From Perognathus longimembris pacificus (taxonomy: Eukaryota; Chordata; Mammalia; Rodentia; Heteromyidae): a DNA stretch of 64,000 nucleotides. This document shows positions 21,601 through 35,700 of the stretch, piece after piece. Under the pieces are notes generated by a model. It was given only the letters and a program-made list of their open reading frames with translations, did not search any database and was not told where the DNA came from. The DNA lies in NCBI RefSeq assembly GCF_023159225.1, contig NC_063169.1:60785934-60849933 (forward strand), written 5' to 3'. Made by a program: the position numbers and the translations under genes. The first letter of the stretch is position 1. The number at the start of each line of letters is the position of its first letter.

Positions 21601-24600
21601 TTTTTCCCCAGTCCATGGTTTACATTAGGGTTTCTTCTCAGTGTTTTAGATTCTATAGGGTTTCTATAGGGTTGTAAAGAATTGCTCCAATAATGGAACA
21701 AGGGGAATGTTTTTCCATTCCTGGGGCTTGAACTCAGGGCCTAAGCACCGTCTCTGAGCTTCTTTTTGCTCAAGGCTAGCACTCTGCCACTTGAGCCACA
21801 GCGCCACTTCCGGTTTTTTCTATATATGTGGTGCTGAGGAATTGAACCCAGGGCTTCATGTATAGGAGGCGAGTACTTTACCACTAGGCCATATTCCCAG
21901 CCCCAATAGTGGAACAATTGGAATGGCAATTTGCTAGAATGATTTTCTTATTTCAAATTTGTGACAACAAGATGCATACCGTAGTGCCTGATATACCGAG
22001 AGTTCTATATGTGTTTTGCTCTTTACTCAGCATACTTACTAAGAGAGCAGTTCTGGGGATATATTGAGTAGATGCTTAGAATGCATGAGGTCCTGGGTTC
22101 AGTCCTCAACGCTGAAAAACTAAAAAACAAAAACAAAAACAGCTTCACTGGCGGCCAGTTGCTCACACCTGTAATCCTAGCAGCTCAGGAGACTGAGATG
22201 TGAGGATTGAGATTCAAAGCCAGACCCAGCAAGAAAGGCCGTGAGACTCTTCTTATTGTTTTGGGGCCTTGAACTCAGGACCTAGGCACTGTCCCTGAGC
22301 TTTTTCGCTCAAAGCAAGCACTCTACCACTTTGAGCACAGCACTACTTCCAGTTTTCTGGTAATTCATTGGAGATAAGAGTCTCATGGACTTTACTGCCT
22401 TGACTGGCTTCGAACTGTGTTCCTCAGATCTCTGCCTCCTGAGGAGCTAGGATTAAGGCACAGGTGTCTGTGTAACTCTTATCTCCAATTAACCACCAGA
22501 AAAATGGAAGTAGATCTGTAGCTTAAAGTGGTAGAGTGCTAGCCTTGAGCAAAAAGCTCAGGAACAAAGTGTAGGCCTTGAGTTCAAGCCCCACAACCCA
22601 CAAAAACACCCAAAACGGGAGTGGATTCTGGAGCCAGAGTGAATGTTCAACTTCATCTTTGCTACTGGGAATAATAACATTCTTCATAGAGTTTGAGGAC
22701 TGAGTTGATTTATACCACACATTTATAATGGTGCCTGACTCATGGAGAGGCTATGTGATTATTTGGTATTAATTGATAGTAAGGCCTGTTTAACACCTTG
22801 AAACGTTGCTTGTTTCTCTTCATTATATTGTTAGCTTATTTTAAAATATACTGTAAGAGTGTAAAGTGACAAAACGGCTTTCTAAAAACAATATTCTGAA
22901 ATGACATTTGCCTATTCCTTGAGTTTGTTTACTGACATGTACAAAATTAGGTGCTCTGTAGATCAGCTACCTTTTTTCCCTTTTAAGAGGCAAACCAGTT
23001 GGGTCACAGTACAGTATATTAACTCTGAACAAAGTGAAAGTTTTAACAGTATATTAAATGATTTCTACCTCCAGTTGTGTTGCTTATTGATTCAAGTCAT
23101 TGATGCCTTTACTTTTGCTAAGTGTGTGAAGTAGACTGTGCTAGAGGAAACATCATTTTATTAGCATAGAGTACCCTGCTTACTTTGGGCCAAAGTAAAG
23201 TATATGTTACCCTCCTTTCATGTATTGCTGATTTTAATATTTTAGTTTTTGTAGGAAGAATGGATTTTGTCTTTTAGACTTGTCATCTGTGAGATACTAG
23301 CTTTCATTAATGTGTAAGAGATCTAACTAAATTTCAGCTTGAGTAAGTGTTGTGAACTGAGTATCATATCACTGGAATATTTACTCTTTACATAACTTAC
23401 AAGTTTCTTTAATGAAATACCCATACATACCATAAACTCCTTAATGGAACTCTAACAGCTTTGGTCGTCCAGGAGTAGAATGTTACTGCCAGCATGACAG
23501 TGGAGCTGCAGTGATCCAGCTCCAGTTCCTGATTAATGAGGTAAGCAGATTGTTTTCTTCCCTCTACTTGGAGCTGGAATTGGGCCATGTCTCCTCTCAG
23601 ATTTCTCTGATGCATTCATATTTAAATATTTGAGCAAGAGTAATTATTTCTGGGTCAGAGATAATAGTAATTCATTTTAAGAATCACAGAGTTGTATTAT
23701 ATTTTCTCAAAACTATTGCAAATAGGATGGTATAAGTAAATATTTTTGGTACTAGATACTGCATTTAAGTTTTATTTCAGGGATACTGAAATGTATATAT
23801 TCTAAGTGTATAATGTAAGATTTTATAAATTGAATTAAATATAGGTTACAGAATGCATTTTAGTAAATTGCTTTAATATACAGACAGGAAAACAGCTTCT
23901 ATTAGAAAATGATTACTGCTTTCAGTTGTGATTATGGTTCAAGTCATTGATTCTTTTCTTTTTGCTAAAAGTGTGAGGTATAAACAGAGCTTGAGGAAAC
24001 ACCATTTTATTAGGAAACGCTGTGCTTACAGATTTAAAAAATATATACTCAGGGATAATGATGGGAGGGATGGCATTGATCAAGATGCATTTTATTCATA
24101 ACCTGACTTATGGATTACAAACTCTTTGTATACCTGCTTAATAATAAATTATATATACCTATACACACATGCAACTTAGATAAATTTTTATTGTAGGTAG
24201 TGACAGGCATGGATGGTTAAGGAAGGAAGGAGGACAGAATACTCAAGAAAAAGGTTCGAAACTCTTTCTGGTTGAGGATAGCTGCAAAAAGTGATGTTTA
24301 TTCCTAAATCCATAAGATTCATGGAATAAACTCATATAGGCATATGAAATAATACTGAATACTTCAGGCTTCTTAGGCACAATCAGTGTAAAATGCTAAT
24401 GATGATAATAATAGGGACAAATTAAACAAAATCGTGATCCAAATAACTTTTGACATATGAGGATACTTCCTAGTGAAAAGGAGTGTGTATGTGTACTATC
24501 TATTTCTGCTCCAGTTGTTAAGCTGTATTGAAGTGGCTACACAGTAGATAGAGCAGTCCTTGTAGAACTTTGTACAACTTGGAGAGACCTTGTAAATCTT

Positions 24601-27600
24601 ACTTTGGCAACTACTTTAATCTTCCTGGAGAGATGAACAATTATTTAAAACAGAGTTTACACATTTTTAACATTTTTTATAATAATTTAAAGGATTTTAT
24701 TTTTTGAATTTTTAAATTAATGCAAATTCTTCATGCTTTAGCTCTTGTCCTATTCTTCTCTGAGTGTAGATAAAGGGTATCTGAACACTCTTGAGGAAAA
24801 ACACCTAGATGTCTTACTAAGTCAACCTAAAGATACATCATCTTTGTCACAGTACCTCTTGAGATACTAAAATTTGCACCTGCATAGATCCTTGCTCTAA
24901 AAATTCTGACTTGTTGTGTCTGGTGAGACTGATTAATGATTACTCCTAATGATTTTCCATACTGCTGGCCATTTTCTTCATGAATAATAGTATTTAATTT
25001 AATTTAGTATCAGGTTTTTTTTTACTTTCTGAATTAGATATCCCAACTACTCAGACACTAAGTTACAGTATGCCAGATGCTGTCTTTGTCCTTAATACCC
25101 TCTAGTAGTTGGAAAAAAAATCTGGATATTAATCCTTAAAATTTTTTAATTGTAAAGATGATATACAGAGGGGTTACAGTTACACCAGTCAGGTAATGTG
25201 TACATTTCTGTTTGAACAGTCTCATCCCTCCTTCATTCCCTCCAAGTTTTTCCCCCACTTCCCTCCTCCGAAAGTTGTATAGTTCATTTCCAATGTAGTG
25301 TCTAGTGGGTTTCACTGCCGAATTGGTTCACCGAATTGGTTTCTGTGCTTCCCCTTCCCCTTCTCAAATCAGATAATCTTATATAGAAGACAGAGGTTAC
25401 AAAAATCATAAACAGTGACAGAAGAGAATAAACCAAAGAAAAAAGGAAAGAAGAAAAGAAAAAAAAACTGCAAGCAATACAATTAAAAAAAAAAAAAACC
25501 TCTTGCTTCCATTTCTTGGAGTTCATTTTGATAATCATCATTTTATATGATCATATGTACATAGATAACTATTGAGCCCTTGCAATCCTCTCTTAAGAAT
25601 AACCTCCTTCATTCACACTGTGTGAATGTTCAGACTACTGCTTAATTAATCATGTCCAGGTATAATTATTTGTCTTTTACTACCTACTGGGTTTACTTGA
25701 AGATTTATAGGCACATTCTGATGACTACAAATAAGGGAAACCATGCAGCCTGTTTCTTTGAGTATGGCTTACTTCACTTAGTATAAGTTTTTCCAAGTCT
25801 TTGCATTTCCTTATGAATAGGGCAATGCCATTCTTTCTGATGGAAAGAAATTATGATACTGTATATAAATACCACATTTTCTCGTCCATTGAGAGGTATC
25901 TGGGTTGATTCCATATCTTGGCTATGGTAAATAATATTGCAATGAACATGGTTGTGCTGGTGGCTTTAGTGTAGCCTGGTTTCTGGTCAGTTGGATGCCC
26001 AGCAGTGGGATTGCTGAGTCATAGGGAAGCTCTGTGTTTAGTCTTTTGAGGAACTTCCATACTGCTTTCCAGTGGTTGAACAAGTTACATTCTCACGAAC
26101 AGTGTGGTAACACATCCTTTTGGTCACATCCCCACCAGCATCTGTTATTGTTAGTTTTCTTAATAATGGCTGTTCTAACGGGTGAAGTGGAATCTCAATG
26201 TTGTATAGATTTGAATTTCTTTTATGGCCAGAGATGTCAACATTTCTTCATGTGTCTATTGGTCATTCTTATTTCTTCAGAGACTTCTCTCTTTAAGTCT
26301 TTAGCCCACTTATTAATTGAGTTGTTTCTTTGAGAGTTTATTTTTTTGTGGGGTTAATTTTTTTGGGCTCTAAGTATGTTTTAGATGTGTGGCCCTTATC
26401 TGATGCATAGCTGGTAAAAATCTCCTCCCAGGAGCCCTAGTGTCTCCCTTATCCCTTCCTGCAATACTTTCAAGGTATCTGGTCTTACCTAGAGGTCTTT
26501 AATCCATTTGGAGTTGATTCCGGTGTCGTGTGATATATAAGGATCTGATTTCAGTTTTCTGCGTGTGTATAGTCAATGGGTATTAATATTTTTTTTTAAC
26601 ATTTTGTCTTAAATCAAGTACATTGGACATTATATCATTTTGCTTTAGTCAAAAATATGTGCAGTAGTGATTATGTAGTTTATGATCCTTTCTCTGGTTT
26701 TTAAATAGCTATCCCAGCCACACCATCTCACAGAGCTTAGCATACTTTTGGTTTATTAGATATCACATATTTTAGGTTTTGAAAACATTGATGCATTTTG
26801 TACATGTATAATACATTGTTCCACAGACTTTTTCAAATTTGCATAAGTGTTCTTAGAAATAAACGTATTGGCACTGACTTGAAATCTGAGATGGTGTTCT
26901 GGTAGCGAAATGAAACACCAGTGCTTGTAAACTGCGTAATGCATGCAATATCCTTTGTTTTCAAGGGAGCACTTGTGAGTGCCTTGGCTGATGACACCTT
27001 ACACTTATGGAATCTACGTCAAAAAAGGCCTGCCATACTACATTCACTTAAATTTTGCAGAGAAAGGTAAGAACTATCTCAGTATTCCTCTGTATAAAAT
27101 ATTTTCTATTCTATTTTGATGTACTCTTTTTACTTTTTGTTTTGTTATGGGCTTCGTGTACAGTCTAAAAAATAATTACAGTATCAAAATATATAAAATG
27201 ATAGCAAAATTCCTTCCTTTCCAAGCTTATGTTTTTCTTGGTTTACATGTTGCCTGAGGAAACAGATTATCTAAGAGACTTTATTTGAGTCATGTTTGTG
27301 CCTCTAGCCAGGCACATGTAAAGGTGGGATTCATAGGAGAGATGGATGGGGTAGGGAGGAAGAGTAGGTAAAAATAGGATTCAATTGTTTACCACCTCTG
27401 GGAGCCACTTAAATTTCTTTTGAATTTTCCAGAAATCACTTGTATCTGTATATAAAAACAAAAATATATAGCTCTCAGTACTTGTTTCTAAGGGAAACCA
27501 TTACATGGTATTACTATATTACAGAGTAATGGTTTCAGTAAACAGAATATTCAATGAAGTTACTTTCGGGGCTGGGGATATAGCCTAGTGGCAAGAGTGC

Positions 27601-30600
27601 CTGCCTCGGGTACACGAAGCCCTAGGTTCGATTCCCCAGCACCACATATACAGAAAACGGCCAGAAGCGGCGCTGTGGCTCAAGTGGCAGAGTGCTAGCC
27701 TTGAGCGGGAAGAAGCCAGGGACAGTGCTCAGGCCCTGAGTCCAAGGCCCAGGACTGGCCAAAAAAAAATAAATAATTAAAATAAAGTTACTTTCACTGA
27801 CATATTTAAGTTATCCTCAGTCATTTTTCACAGCTATGTACTATTCCATTGTATGCAAGAACCATAATTCATTTAGTCTTCATCAATGAACATTTATATC
27901 ATTTTCTGCCATTTGTTTTGCTTTATTATGACATGTTACATGTCTATTTCCGCATGTACAAATAGATCTACAAAATAAATTTGTATGAGTGGAATAGCTT
28001 GGACAAATAAATCTCTCCTATTATGACTTGTGAACTTTTGGGTATTGATTGGAATGACTTTTTTATCCTAATTTTATTAAAACTTGTTTCACATAATTTT
28101 TCTTTGTTGTGTTTTGCTATGTTTTGTTTGTTATTTTTTACTAGGGTTTGAACTTGTTCTTCCACTTGAGCCATACCTCTAAGCTATTTTATATTTTGGA
28201 GAGTCTCATGCTTTTTGACATAGGCTTACTTACCATGGACTCTCATTCTTCTATGCCTCCTGTGTAGCTGCATTCGTGCCCAGTTTGCTTGTTGAAATGG
28301 AAACCTCTAGCTTTATGACATGGCTTATCTCAAACTGCAATCCTTCCAATTTCTGCCTTCTGAAGAGCTGGAAGTACAGGTGTGAGCCTTCTTGCCCAGC
28401 TTCCCATATGTTCTTACATTTTCATGTTGTGATGCTACACCTTTATTCATATTGGAATTTATTTGATGTGAAGTAAGAGTTAAGGATACTGTGTAGCAAC
28501 CTTCCACAGCTTATGAGAGGTGTTTTTATTTTGTATATTATGTTTATATATTTAGCATTGGAGACATTTTTACTTTTGTCCAAGATCTTGCCATACTCCT
28601 GGTATGATAGCGTAAGTTAACCTGTCCAGGTATATGTACAGATTCATCAGTGATTCTCAGCTCTGCCTTCAGTGACCCTCCAAACTAGGCAAGTTAAAGA
28701 GGAAATAAATATAACAGTTCACGTTTTGTCAGTTAACTCCAGTTTCTGTCTACATTATATAGGAGTGAGTGAGCACATAGACCAGACCTGGAATGAGGGC
28801 AGTATTTGCTATGTGAGAAGATAAATTAAGGTAGTAGTAAATAAGGACTGCAGCAGGAGTGATATTGGAATAACTCCTCTGGATGAAATTTCTAGGGTGA
28901 CTAGAAAGGTATGTGGCAGTAGTTGTCCTTAAAATGCCAGGGAATAGGCCCTGCTTTATGGGTGGAACTTGGTGTATATTTTCAAGGTGGAAGATTTCAT
29001 CCAGTGGCCACAAGGATAGAAGAGGCATTTGGAAAATTGTAGTTTTCCTGTGTATTTGGCTGCTAGTGGTGAGGGAAGGTAGACTAAAGATTTTTTTCAC
29101 ACTTCTGGGGACTGGCCCACAGTAGGAGTACAACTCCCCCCAGCCCAAGCTCTGTATTAAATTACTTTTGTGTAGCCCTGGTGGAACTTTGCCAGAGCAG
29201 ATTCCTTGGCAGGAGAAGGGAGAGAGTCCTGTCATTCCCGGTCCACCTTCCCATGCTTCATGTGTGGGAATCTCTCCTTTTCTTTGTACAGACACTATAT
29301 CAATTGGGATATACTCTGGATTGGACTGTGGTACTATACTCAAAATCTCAATGACATTATATAATAATTTGGTCTAACCATGAATTAATATGACCAGTAG
29401 TCTTAATTTTGTTAAATTTTTCATGAGATTTTAAATAACAGTATAAAGCAATTTGAAACTGAAAACTAAATATGTGTATATGTAGACTTTCCTATTTAGT
29501 GTCTAATATTATTTTCCAAATGCTTATATCTCTTGATTATGTAGCTTTTTATTGGTTATGAAACTTTCACATAATTGTTATTTCTTCCCAGGAGTCAAAA
29601 ATTTCCATATTGAAGTGTTATAGAATGTATTTATTTCCTGAGTATTGTAAACCCATCTGGTTAACTGAGTGTTGATACTGAGCTTATATATTTCTAAAGA
29701 TGTTTTTATTACAGCTCTCAGATTTGTAATATATATGTATACCATATATAAAGGCACACATATGTATATAGATATGGATATAATTATATAGATGTATACA
29801 CATACACAATATACAAATGGCTGTCTCATTTGGTGATTCACCCATTCTTAAAATTTTGAAAATAAACATGTATGCAGCTGAAAATAAAGGAAAATACATG
29901 GAATATATTAATAATCAAACATTTATTATATCTTAAATATCAGTAGAGCACTCTTTTCTTAAATCTTGAAAAAACAATTTGGGCCAGTAGAGTAGTACAG
30001 TAAGATAAACCAACAGTGACAGAGTGTGTTCTTGTAAGGTGATCAGGATCTGGCTTCTGTCCTAACATCAGATTTTCTTAACAACATAAATAACATAGAA
30101 ACAAGAACTCATTTATTGCATTATACCATTTATTATATGATTATAATATATCTAAATACTGTGCTTTACATAGTTATAAGCTTCTAATTTGCTCAACAGG
30201 CACATGAATGGGGCAAAATTAAAATAGCAAAGAATATTTGGCCAAGTACCATTGCTAAAAATATCCATACAAATCTTCTGAAGACTTTGAATTAATTTAC
30301 TGAACATATTAAGCAAGAAGAAAATCACAACATTGTAACAAATACCTGAGATTAGAGTTTGTGTCGAGATTACATCATATTCTCAAAATACCTTCCTTTG
30401 AAAACAGTATAATGAAAAGGGTACACGAATTACTGGTTTGATATGATGAATACAAAAGTAGAGGTATCCAGGGCTGGTAGGAAGACAGGACATACTCCTT
30501 TATTTGATCCGACAAAGAAAAGTGTTGACCGCTGTGGAAAGGATGAGTTATCTTGGAAATAATTTGTATTCAAATAAAATTTTAAAAGAAGAAAGAAAAA

Positions 30601-32640
30601 AATTAATGTTCAGAGAAAAGTCCTTGAAACTGGAAAAGAAAAGATGGTAAAGAAGTATTGGATAATTTCATGGAGTAATTGCCCATAATAACTAAAATAT
30701 TTGGATATGGAAAGTGTTACTCCACATGTGGAGGCCGCTGCTGGTGAAAGCTCAGGAGCAAGTGAGGAACATGTTATTTAAAACTGGATAAAGTGCTCCC
30801 TTGCTGCGTAAGGGGCTGCATGCTAAACAGAACTTTCTCCTTCAAAATCTATGTGATTGTAGTTCAGATTTCCAAGGAAAATATTGAAGGTGTGATCTGG
30901 TATTTTTTTTCCTTTCTACGCTATGGTAAATTGCAAGAAACAGAGAGACATGACAGACAGGCAGACACAGACAGGAGAGCCAAAGAGGGAGGGAGGGAGG
31001 AAGAGAGAGAATGAAATTGAAGGAAAACTTGTGCTAGGAACCAAAACTTGATTTGGGGAATATTTTGCTATGAGGCTCTTGTCAAAAGAGAAATTACTTT
31101 TGAAAGTGTGATTTAGAAAAAAACTGTGAGAATTTTTATTAAAAATCTCTTAAAGACCATAAAGGCAGGGTATATGGTTGTACAGTAAGTCCTTTGGGTT
31201 TGCTTACATGGACCTCAACTGAAGTAGAAAGACTCTAGGAAGTTTAAAAATAGCCTACAGGCATCTCAGCAGGAGCCAAATCAGAGATTGTCCTGAAAGA
31301 TTTGTGGGTGTGACTTTTGTCTAATGAAATTTTGTGTATTTATTTTAAAAACCACCAAGTTTCTTGAGAAAATGTTTCACTGACTTTAGTAGCTTCAGCC
31401 CCTCAGGGTAGAGGGAGTTCAAAAAGAAAGGAGTCTACAGCCAGAAATGTTGATAAAAAAGTACTCAGCCACCAAGTATTACTTTCCATGAAAAATAATA
31501 CTCAGTTACTTTAGGCTTCATGGTTGGCAATTAATATTTTGTTTACTATTTTACTTTTAGCAGTGGTTCCCATGCCTCACATAGTAAATGCTCAAGAAAG
31601 GTTAATACATTTTTGCCTTTGAAAAAGAAGGGGATCCCTCACCTACAGAAGCCAGGGAACGGCACTGTAGTGTGGATTTCCCGGGAGACAGGTTTGGAAG
31701 AATAGCCTTCAAGCAAACAATGAAATGTATTGGCTTCAGGCCCATTCTTTATGTAACCTTCATTCCTCCAATCCAAAACTAGCTTGGTACTTGACTTTCC
31801 TTGGTTCTTGGTCCTATGATAAAGCTAATGTGTTTGTTCATTTGTTGGTTCATTCATTCATTCATTGTGTGTTTGTTTATAAAGTTAAGCTTGGAGAAAG
31901 GTTTGAGCAAAGTTTTTCTTTTTACTAATCTAGTATGTTTGGGAGGTATAACAGACTTTCATCTGGTAACAGTTTGTGGTGATTTGCAAGATGGAGATGA
32001 AAGCTTTACATATTCTTTTTTTTCCCTCTTACTGTCTTGATAAGAATTTGTAGGACAGTGTTTTTTAATATAGTTACAGATTTTAAGACTAGATTTTTTT
32101 GTATATGTAATTTTTGAAACATCTTCACTCATAGTTGTTGGTCATTTTCTTTCTTGTTTAAATTTTATAACTTCAAATGTCAATAATTTCAATAGGATTA
32201 CATCATTATGTCCCATTGTATTATTGTATACTTGTGTTCAGTTTTATGCTTACTGAATTTTTTCACTCACTTTTTTACCTTATTTCCATTAATATGGTTT
32301 ATCAGAGGTTGGTCCATTTATCTAAGATCAGTAGTTCATGGCTTGTTGTGGCTCATGTCTACAATCCCTACATATTCCCAGGTGGACTTTGGGAGAATCA
32401 CTGCCGGAGGCCAGGATGGGTAGAAATTTAATGAGACTCATCTCAGCCAACAAACTAGGCATGGTGGTTTGCTTCTATAGTCCCAGCTACTCAGAAGCTA
32501 GAGAGAGGGTCCTGTTCTACTGTCTCCAGGCCAAATAAGCCTTTGAAAAAATAACTGAGTAAAAATGGCTAGAGGCATAGCTCAAGTGGTAGAGCACCAA
32601 CCTAACAAGACAAGGCTCAGAGTTCAAACCTCCAGATCTT

Positions 32641-32710
<70 letters not shown>

Positions 32711-35700
32711 AGAGTTCAGACTTTATTAATTGTACTGTTCTTGGTACCTGTTTTTTTTTTTTTAGTGGAAACATTACTGTGTTTGAATTCAAGGCTTTTG
32801 CTTGCTACTAGGTGTTCTACCATTTGACCTATGACTCTTCCTTTGATATCAAATTTATTAATATTGATATTTACTTCTCTACTTTAAAAAAATTATAGTA
32901 TTGGGGTTTGAACTCCAGACTTTATGCTTGCTGAGCAAGCTCTACAGCTTGAGCCAGACCCACAGCCCTATTTTTCTCTGGTTATTTTTAGATAGTGTTC
33001 TTTCCTGTTCAGGTGCCTAGCTGAGCCACCATCAATAATTCAGGCTCCCTATTGTTGCTGCCATGACAGGTGGGTGCTACCATATCCAGCTTTCCTCTGT
33101 TGAGATTGAGACTTGCAGAATGTTCTGTATGGACTGGTCTTAAAACATGATCCTCCAGCATTCTTCTAGGCTCACAGGCATGAGCTATGGGCACCTAGCT
33201 TACTTTTTAATTTTGACTCTGCCTTAAAATTTACTTAATTAAATTAAAATAAAAACTTTGGGGCATGGGAATGAATATGCTGAGAAAGCCAGTGGTAGAA
33301 AAGAAGGACAAATTATTTCTTCTGGATGGGGATACTTTTGGTGAGGAAAGCAGAACAATGGAGGTAAAAGTAATGATTAAAAACAAAACTGAAGACACTT
33401 TTGCAGAGCCAAGAAATCTTGACATTGAACAGGCCAATTCTTGACATTGTGTGTGTGTGTGTGCCCACAAGTGCGTGCACGCACACACACACGCAGGAGT
33501 GTGTGCTAGTAATGGAACTTGAACTGAAAGCCTGGTGCTGTCTCTGAACTCTTTTGCTCAAGGTTATAGCACTCTACCACTTGAGCCATAGCTCCACTTT
33601 GGGCTTTTTGTGGGTTAATTGGAGATAACAATCTCATGGACTTTCCTGCCTTGACTGGCTTGGAACAGCAGTTCTAGATCTAAGTCTTCTGAGTAGCTAG
33701 TGAGCCACAAGTACCCAGCAAGTTTGACATAATTTTATTGAATTAAAAAGGAACTTTACAGTTATATTCTGATTGTCATTCATTGCCAGATGCCATTGTC
33801 ATCTGTGAAAGAATTTTAAGAAATATAACACATAGCTGACATTTCTGCCTTCCAATGCTCATTTTTGACCAAATGAAAGCTAAGTATATGTAAAGACATA
33901 AAAGATAATATCTAAAAGCACACACAATATGAAACAAAACCATTAGAATATGGGAAGTGAACAATGGAAAAGAAGAGTCAGTAATGATCAGGAAAGGAGT
34001 GATGGGACTCAATGTGCTCAACAGATGGAAAAAGCACCATTGGTAAACTGAATTGTGCCACATGTCTTTACTAAACGCTGAACATTTTCAGATTACACTG
34101 AAAGATGCTCCGCAGAATACACCATTTATTATAGTATCCTAAAATACATTTTCATAAAGTTAGAAGCAAATGGGAAGAAAAGATTGAAAAAAGGCAGATC
34201 ATACAGAAGAATAAATATATTGGCTTACGTGGAGAAAATACTAAATGTTTATTGAGCAGTGAAAGAATATTTAAGCAATTAGTACTTTATATGAAAGAAT
34301 AGTAAAAAATTTAATATCACCTCTCTACAGATTAATCTATAAGTTGAATAGTATTTCAGTCAAAAACTTGAAAAAGGTTCTTCACGGTTCTAAAATTTAC
34401 ATGACATATAGAAAGGCCTAATGTATCCAGGACAGTTTTGAAAAGAATGTGAGATTGTGTCACTAGTTTTATTGGCTATCAAAAAGTTTTGTGAAGCTGT
34501 AGAAATAAAAGTGATAATAGTAATTGCTAAGGGAAGAGGAAAAGACTAAAGTACAGTATGTGATATACACATCTGTGAAGAGAGCCACACCCTTGATGGA
34601 AGACAAAGCAGAGGGGCAGCTGGTCAAAGACCAGCTCCTATAAATGAGGAGTGAGAGCTATAGCACAACTAAAACTGTTCATCGTTTATCAACTTTATGG
34701 TGAAAACCCCACACAATAATGAAAAATAAAACTTGGAAAAGTGTTGCGGTGACAAGGAATGCTTAATTGGCAGGTACAGGGTGCAAACTGTGATAAAATA
34801 TAAATTCTGTGCCAAAATGTTAAATTTCTGTACAGCAAAATTAACCATAAAGTTAAGAGACACTAAACCAGATGCTGAAGAACACAAGATTCAGAATAAA
34901 TTCTATTATCTTCATTTCTTCTCCATCTACAGTTTCTCACATGTTAATTTGTACATTTTATAAACAGATGTTATAGAAACATATTCTACTTGTTAATAAG
35001 ATTCATAAAGCAGATTTTGGGGGACAGAGAGGAAAACAGACTTAATTAAAAATCATTTAACATGGAAAGTTCATTTAAGTGCACAATTAGGTCATATTTT
35101 ATATTTGTCTTTGTGCACATGTGCACAAATGAGAAACCTTTTTGATAAAAACATATGCCAATAGGTCATAAGATACTGAGTACACCTATTCAATAAAGTT
35201 CAGTAAAGCACATATAATAGAAAAATGGGTGAAGGATGGCATTTTTCCCGAAAAAGTGCAAATAAATGCTACTAATAAGTACCATGTAGCTACAGTTTAT
35301 CCCAGCTTTTGTTGTAATGTAATACAGGCCCATGGAGTTTTCATTCCCCAAGGCCATTAACAAAAGAGTTTCCAGGAATGCAATATGAAAAAGGACAGTT
35401 TCTTCAGAAGTTGTCATTTATTATTTCTATATTACATTCCTGTTTGATATTCAGTGTTTTACATGTTGCTGTTTTGTTACTTTGGTAGTAATTGATGTTA
35501 CACTAGGGCTTGTTTTGTTGTTTTGATTGCACCAGTTCTGGAGTGTGACATCAGGCCTCATGCTCTTGCTTGGCTTTTTCACTCAAGGCTGGGGCTCTGC
35601 CATTTGAGCCACACCTCCACTTCTAACTTTTTTTGGTTAATTGGAGATGAGGTTCTCTCAGATTTGTCTTCCCAGTCTGAATTCAAACCACGATTCTCAG

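Larger units (their letters stand above)
11087..23458 (+). other. STXBP5: STXBP5 intron 2 (12.4 kb), U12-type splice signals
   Basis: The donor GTATCCTTT matches the minor-spliceosome consensus exactly. A branch-site match CTCCTTAAT lies at 23437-23445, with the presumed branch A 14 nt before the last intron base. The acceptor lacks a pyrimidine tract. It interrupts a Leu codon in phase 2, a phase enriched among U12 introns. From 11100 to 13870 I see only AT-rich unique sequence; the rest carries the SINEs listed here. Confidence 0.9.
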
